This document shows, in pieces, positions 8,026-12,007 of a stretch of DNA of 12,007 nucleotides (its first letter is position 1; every line of letters starts with the position of its first letter). Source of the stretch: Phoronis ovalis (Eukaryota; Phoronida; Phoronidae). The stretch is taken from contig JAOXYB010048414.1 of the NCBI GenBank assembly GCA_028565635.1, positions 1-12,007 on the forward strand, read 5' to 3'. The position numbers were made by a program, and so were the translations under genes. The notes under the pieces are model-generated. The model saw only the letters and a list, made by a program, of their open reading frames with translations. It made no database searches and was not told where the DNA came from.

Positions 8026-8233
8026 TTACAGCAATTACTATAAGTCTCAAATCTGTGTACAAATATGTTTTCCCAGGCCAGGCACACTCAGTCTGAAGGA
8101 ATTAAGCATTTCTATTTGTATCGAGTAAGTGACTGGAAGGAATATCCAAGTTCAGACCCTATTTATAGTGCCCATCGTTATGTATAAAAATAGTCCTGTA
8201 AATTAATTTTTCTTATTTTTGATTTTCAATCTC

Positions 8234-8601
8234 CTACACTCCATTATAGTTATGGGCGGGCTTTGCTTTATCGTTATATGGTAAAGCAGACATGTATGCT
8301 TTACAAGACCTATGTACCAATTCAGCAAGCGGAACCCGATGTCTTCCACGACGTTTTGAGTTGATTCCTAATGGTTGCATTTCGAAGTCATTATTATTCC
8401 TAGTACTGCGTATCATCACATAAAACTCTTTAAGTCGTCTTCCAAATAATAGCATGCTGTTATAAAGATTAGGTACATCTAAGGCAATAATGAACGCAAT
8501 AAGAGCAATAAGTATCGCTATTTCAAAGGTACCAATTACAGTGGCGTACGGTGCTTCCTCGGGAGATCTTATTGGGCGAGCAAACACTGGACCAAGAGGG
8601 A
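8234..8601 (-). CDS. Gene A: transmembrane helix and cytoplasmic tail
   Basis: The acceptor is a long T-run ending GTAG, entering in phase 1; the exon ends at TAG. It encodes 121 residues after the split codon: ARPIRSPEEAPYA juxtamembrane, helix core FEIAILIALIAFIIALDVP, then NLYNSMLLFGRRLKEFY and a basic stretch (KRRGRHR) before AELVHRSCKAYM. The helix and the RSCKAYM block match gene B closely; the distal tail is shorter and different. YVMI fits a YxxPhi sorting motif. The single Cys of the tail lies in the conserved RSCKAYM block and could be acylated or redox active, but nothing in the sequence proves this. Confidence 0.9.
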
Positions 8602-8890
8602 CTACAAAAAAAAAAGAAACATATCTGTTAAGTCAGTAAAGTCAAATGCAATGCACGATAATTCCATGAAACAGTTTTATATTTATGTCATGCATGCACC
8701 CCAATCCCAAATAACTGATTTATAGTACAACATTATTATATTTATATTTGTATCTAGTCTACATAAATGTAATTAAAATCTGTCGTCAAGTTTCACATGA
8801 CAGATTCAATTACTCTGCTTATATTTGTGTAGCGTGATTGACCTTGTTCATTTTCCGGTCACACAAAATGCAAATTTAATATGAATTATT

Positions 8891-9120
8891 ATGGGTTCCA
8901 AAAACAAAGTTGGAATCCATATAGTCTAGTTGTTGCATCGGTTCTCTTTTTCTTCAGCACGTTTTGTCCGAAGCTTTTCTCAATGTTTATATGGGAAAAG
9001 TTTTGATTATGAAGGTTGGCCGCCATCTCGTAATCTAAGGTGGCGGCCATGTCAAAAACAGATTCTTTCATAACTCGGCTTCTGTGGCTTCTATGTCAAC
9101 AACTTAGTGTTGGAAGCCAT
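8891..9120. mobile_element. Foldback/MITE-like inverted-repeat element in gene A intron
   Basis: The outer ends are inverted copies: ATGGGTTCCAA (8891) and TTGGAAGCCAT (9110-9120), with similarity extending about 22 bases inward. Each end also folds on itself: 8891-8901 pairs with 8910-8920 with one mismatch, and TGGCTTC (9085-9091) pairs perfectly with GAAGCCA (9113-9119). A central GC-rich stem, GGCCGCCATCT (9018-9028) with AGGTGGCGGCC (9038-9048), has one mismatch. No convincing target-site duplication is found. A decayed foldback transposon is the likely origin. Confidence 0.55.
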
Positions 9121-9124
9121 ATGC

Positions 9125-9155
9125 TGTGTCACTGTGTCACTGTGTCACGTGACAC
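9125..9155. repeat. Three TGTGTCAC units ending in a 14-bp palindrome
   Basis: TGTGTCAC occurs three times head to tail (9125-9148). The last unit runs into GTGTCACGTGACAC (9142-9155), a perfect palindrome centred on the E-box CACGTG. It lies directly beside the foldback element, in the last intron of gene A. Confidence 0.75.
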
Positions 9156-9296
9156 TAAATCCAGTTTTTCAAATAAGTTATTTTCATCGACATATCCTAG
9201 GTGCTGCCTTTGATAATATACTAAAATTTTAATATTACAATCCTGCAACAATTATCTAAAGCGTGTTTTGAAAAATGTGATTGTGTTGCTTCATAC

Positions 9297-10652
9297 CTGT
9301 ACATATCGGATTCTTCCCTTTCCATTGTCTGTCTTCAGCACAATACTTTGTCAAACTACCCGACGTCATATTGGAACCTTTTCTACATTTGTAGTGAACT
9401 CTGGCGCCTATAGAAAAATTATCACCAGACCACGTGGCTCCGCTAATGTGGGGCGGAATAGAACAAGTCCAAGGTAGACGTAACGAAGTATTAACTGTTG
9501 GCGCCATGGGCGACTTTAAAGATGTTGTTACTGGTGTTGTTGGTGTAACTGATGCTGGTAATGACGACACTGTTGATGTGTTCTGAAGTACTGGAGTAAT
9601 TTTGGACGGACCCCAGCTCCTAACGGAAAGTGTTTCAGTGCTATGCGTTGCAAAGAGAGCGTTTGTGGTACTGTTTACATCGTACACATCTGAAGACTGG
9701 CGGATGGTTATATTTTGTGAATGAATGTTACCTGCAAATGTTGAATTATCGACATGATTTGTAGAGGATGTGTACGTCAAAGTAGTGTCTTCGACCTCTA
9801 CAGTTATGTAGGTATTCAATGTGATATAATCATCACCAACTGAAGATTCTTCGTTTAATACAATTCCAGGACTAAATAATTCAGTCAATGGCGTACTACT
9901 ATGTACAAATTCACTATAAGTAGTACTTGCCATAATTGAGGTAATTTCCATGTTATTTTCACTAGATGCGGTGATGTTACTGAAATCGGGATATTCTGTA
10001 TATGATAAGTCCGCTGTAGATGGGTCATCCAGGTTTAATGCCAAACTGTTATTTATAGGATAGTTTATACTAGAGCTCAAAACAACAGATTCGCCATGCA
10101 TCGTGCTTGCCAAAGTTAAGGAAATATCCATGTAACTCACAGTAGATGCAACCGTACTGCTGATTTGAGATGATGCCGTGGAAGTTGTGAAAGCTGCTGT
10201 AATTTGCTCTTCAATGTTAGATGTATAACTGTTATTTACGTAACTGTTCGAATTGGAACTTAAATAGTCTGATTGCCTATACGTAGAACGTGGTATAAAC
10301 CAGGAATTATCCGTCTGTGTCTGAATTAATAAAGCACTGCTACCGAATTCATAAAATCCTGTAGTAGTTATAATAGCGTTTTCTGTATTAAGTGAAGAAC
10401 TGTCGTTTGCATTTATCCATACACTATGAATTATGGACCCAGTGGTGGTCACTGTTTCGGTGGGACTATGAAGTGAATCAGTGAAGTTACTAGTCTCTGC
10501 AGGTAGCTGAGCAGTCGAAGAAGAACTTACCAATTGCATCACAATCGTAGTTCTATATGAAGCACTAACTGAAGCCGCTATTGACGGCATTGCGGATATC
10601 GAAGATGATTCACTTGCTGTTAGTGCAGTGGTGTATGTAGCAGGCAGTGAAG
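9297..10652 (-). CDS. Gene A: Ser/Thr-rich glycosylated stalk plus CCP domain
   Basis: Exon of 1356 nt, acceptor TTCATCTACAG, donor ACAG|GTATGA, phase 1-1. The first 396 residues of the exon are rich in Ser and Thr but not repetitive, with ten Asn-X-Ser/Thr sequons (such as NFT, NDS, NIT, NST). This suggests a heavily N- and O-glycosylated extended stalk. A CCP domain follows (CSIPPHISGATW..YKC..KYC..QWKGKNPIC) with the four standard cysteines, the late Trp and two more sequons. The CCP aligns without gaps in length to CCP3 of gene B (56 residues each to the splice site), while the stalks share no recognisable sequence. Low-complexity drift, rather than an exon swap, is the simplest explanation. 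Confidence 0.9.
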
Positions 10653-10893
10653 CTGTAGATGAAAAGCGAAAATTAGGAAAGCAACAATAAGAGTAAAGAC
10701 TAAAGTATCATGTTACTTTTTAAAAGCGCCTTTCACATGTGTTACGTTTTGAATGATTGGTAATAAAATTCATTCTGGGAAATACAAATTTGAGCAAATT
10801 GTAAAATTGCATGTAAATCTGTACAAAATTCTTATCTCAAGAAGGTACCATCTACGTATAAAGACAATCAAACAGTAATCAAAACAAACTGAC

Positions 10894-11123
10894 CATTATT
10901 CTCGTACTTTATTTCACATATAAACGGATATCGATCGTCGCAGCTAACAGTTACAAACAGGCACGCATTATTGTCGGAGCAGTCCATGGCTACACAGTCT
11001 TCGTCTTTTGGTTGACCATTTCCCCAAAATGTATTTTGTTTAGGGACGACGCTGCCATCTGACCAAGTGTACTCTACTCCTTTCAATCGTAACCCAGTCA
11101 GATATAACTGTTTCTTTATTATT
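10894..11123 (-). CDS. Gene A: C-terminal half of C-type lectin domain
   Basis: Acceptor TTTTTAG, donor AATG|GTCAGT; phase 2 in, phase 1 out. The domain ends with YTWSDGSVV, WGNGQPKDEDCVAMDC and PFICE. The position of the EPN/QPD sugar-specificity motif reads QPK followed by DEDC, so acidic residues near the calcium site are partly kept, unlike gene B. The Trp-Asn-Asp calcium motif is absent (DNNAC at the corresponding place). The same extra Cys pair as in gene B (MDC..NAC) is present. Calcium or sugar binding is possible but weakened. Exon length differs from gene B by one codon. Confidence 0.9.
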
Positions 11124-11593
11124 CTAAAAAAATGATTATTTTAAGATATATTTTTTATTTAAAACTCACTGTATACTGCAAAATAGTATCATTTTCATAG
11201 TTGTACAAATCATTAAACTAGCATACTTGAACCCGGTTGAACTGTTATTTTTTCTCTATTGTAAAATTAAAGCTAACATAAAATTATATTGAAATAATTA
11301 TAACGTACATTTTAAAATCATCATTAATGAAAAATAATTATTACAGTTAGATCAATTATAACATGTGCAAGCCGATTATAAGCGGAGTAAATCAAATATT
11401 GTAAGAAATTGTTTTTTATTCCCAGTGTACATAGAAAAAACAATATTGTATATTGGGCGATATCTATAAGCTAGAGAAATATGTATGGAAGCTACATCCA
11501 AATACAGCGCATTTCATAAGAATTATAAAAAAGGCTTGATAGCCGACACAAAGTATTCCGGCTGTTCACAGTGGTTACGTTTAAATAGCGTAC
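11124..11593 (-). other. Intron inside the gene A lectin domain
   Basis: A phase 2 intron of 470 bases, AT-rich, with donor GTACGC and acceptor TTTTTAG. It corresponds to the 278-base intron 3597-3874 in gene B. Nothing else is recognisable in it. Confidence 0.75.
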
Positions 11594-11801
11594 CTGTCGG
11601 TTGAGTGATACTTAAAGTCGTCTATTTCGTCTGATGATTTAATTATCACCAAATGTCCTTGCATGTGTTTGTCTTCACAGTAAGTCGAAGCCTTATCATA
11701 TGTAGATAAATTATCCTCATTCTCTTGCACTCTGTAACAGTTGGGGCCTCGAATATGATACCAGCCCTGGGGACAAGTGGGAAATGTCGTGTCGTTGTAA
11801 C
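11594..11801 (-). CDS. Gene A: N-terminal half of C-type lectin domain
   Basis: Acceptor TATGTTTTAG, donor GACAG|GTACGC; phase 1 in, phase 2 out, as in gene B exon 4. The segment reads TCPQGWYHIRGPNCYRV, then the helix Cys (ASTYCEDKHMQGHLVIIKSSDE). These are typical first-half features of a C-type lectin fold: the CPxGW opening, the CY pair, and GHL before a strand and an acidic helix. It is longer than the gene B exon by four codons, mainly in the loop before the helix (ENEDNLSTYDK). It is the first gene A exon inside the window, so the protein start is not visible. Confidence 0.9.
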
Positions 11802-12007
11802 CTAAAACATACGCGATGTAGAAATTAAGCAAAAAACAATCAGACCTTTATATAAATGATATAGCGAACTAACTATGAACTATTGAAATCAAAAGAAATT
11901 AACGTGCACTGTTAACTATTATACGTAGATCCATGTAGAAACAAAGCATGAAACCTTATAAACACAAACAAAAACATAGGTATCAGGTGTATTATAAAAC
12001 AAGGTGT

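Larger units (their letters stand above)
8234..11801 (-). other. Gene A: paralogous receptor, 5' part beyond the right edge
   Basis: Gene-level entry. Exons 11801-11594, 11123-10894, 10652-9297 and 8601-8234 join in frame (intron phases 2,1,1; entry phase 1) to give 719 residues after the split first codon. Order: C-type lectin domain, long Ser/Thr-rich stalk, CCP, transmembrane helix, tail. Exon borders and phases coincide with exons 4-7 of gene B, and sequence similarity is clear outside the stalk, so the two are tandem duplicates in the same orientation. Upstream CCP exons and the signal peptide would lie beyond base 12007 if the structure is conserved; none is visible in 11802-12007. Confidence 0.87.

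Noticed and set aside
8889-9071. Minus-strand 60-codon open frame
   Set aside because: It falls inside the foldback repeat element in an intron and has no recognisable domain.
1348-11801. One single gene spanning both exon sets
   Set aside because: A complete tail with stop codon (8234) is followed by a new ATG and signal peptide (6988), and both sets carry their own lectin, stalk and membrane exons.

Overview
The window looks like nuclear DNA of an invertebrate animal. It is AT-rich, its coding sequence is split by spliceosomal introns with GT..AG borders, and its protein modules (sushi/CCP, C-type lectin, mucin-like Ser/Thr stalk, transmembrane helix) are metazoan. Small inverted-repeat transposons also occur. 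I cannot name the phylum from sequence alone.

All convincing coding sequence is on the minus strand and resolves into two tandem paralogous genes for type I membrane receptors. The right-hand gene (gene A) enters from beyond base 12007 and has four exons here: 11801-11594 and 11123-10894 (two halves of a C-type lectin domain), 10652-9297 (Ser/Thr-rich stalk plus a CCP domain) and 8601-8234 (transmembrane helix, cytoplasmic tail, stop). The left-hand gene (gene B) appears complete: 6988-6949 (start codon, signal peptide), 5074-4886 (CCP1), 4455-4240 (CCP2), 4070-3875 and 3596-3370 (C-type lectin halves), 3110-2067 (Thr-rich tandem-repeat stalk plus CCP3) and 1751-1348 (transmembrane helix and tail). 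The seven exons join in frame to 2316 nt, or 771 residues. Every intron is phase 1 except the one inside the lectin domain, which is phase 2 in both genes.

The predicted protein order is signal peptide, CCP, CCP, C-type lectin, mucin stalk, CCP, transmembrane helix, tail. This uses selectin-like parts in a non-selectin order. The two copies are similar in the lectin domain, last CCP, membrane helix and tail, but their stalks differ completely: gene B has a coding minisatellite with no N-glycosylation sequon, while gene A has a non-repetitive stalk with ten sequons. The layout suggests a fast-evolving cell-surface recognition receptor cluster, possibly immune or allorecognition. That role is inference.

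Non-coding regions: 1-675 is downstream sequence with weak repeat remnants. A 378-bp MITE at 676-1053 has terminal inverted repeats and a perfect 8-bp target-site duplication. A 1.87-kb intron (5075-6948) and the intergenic stretch (about 7025-8019) hold no recognisable gene. A foldback-type inverted repeat (8891-9120) lies in the last intron of gene A.
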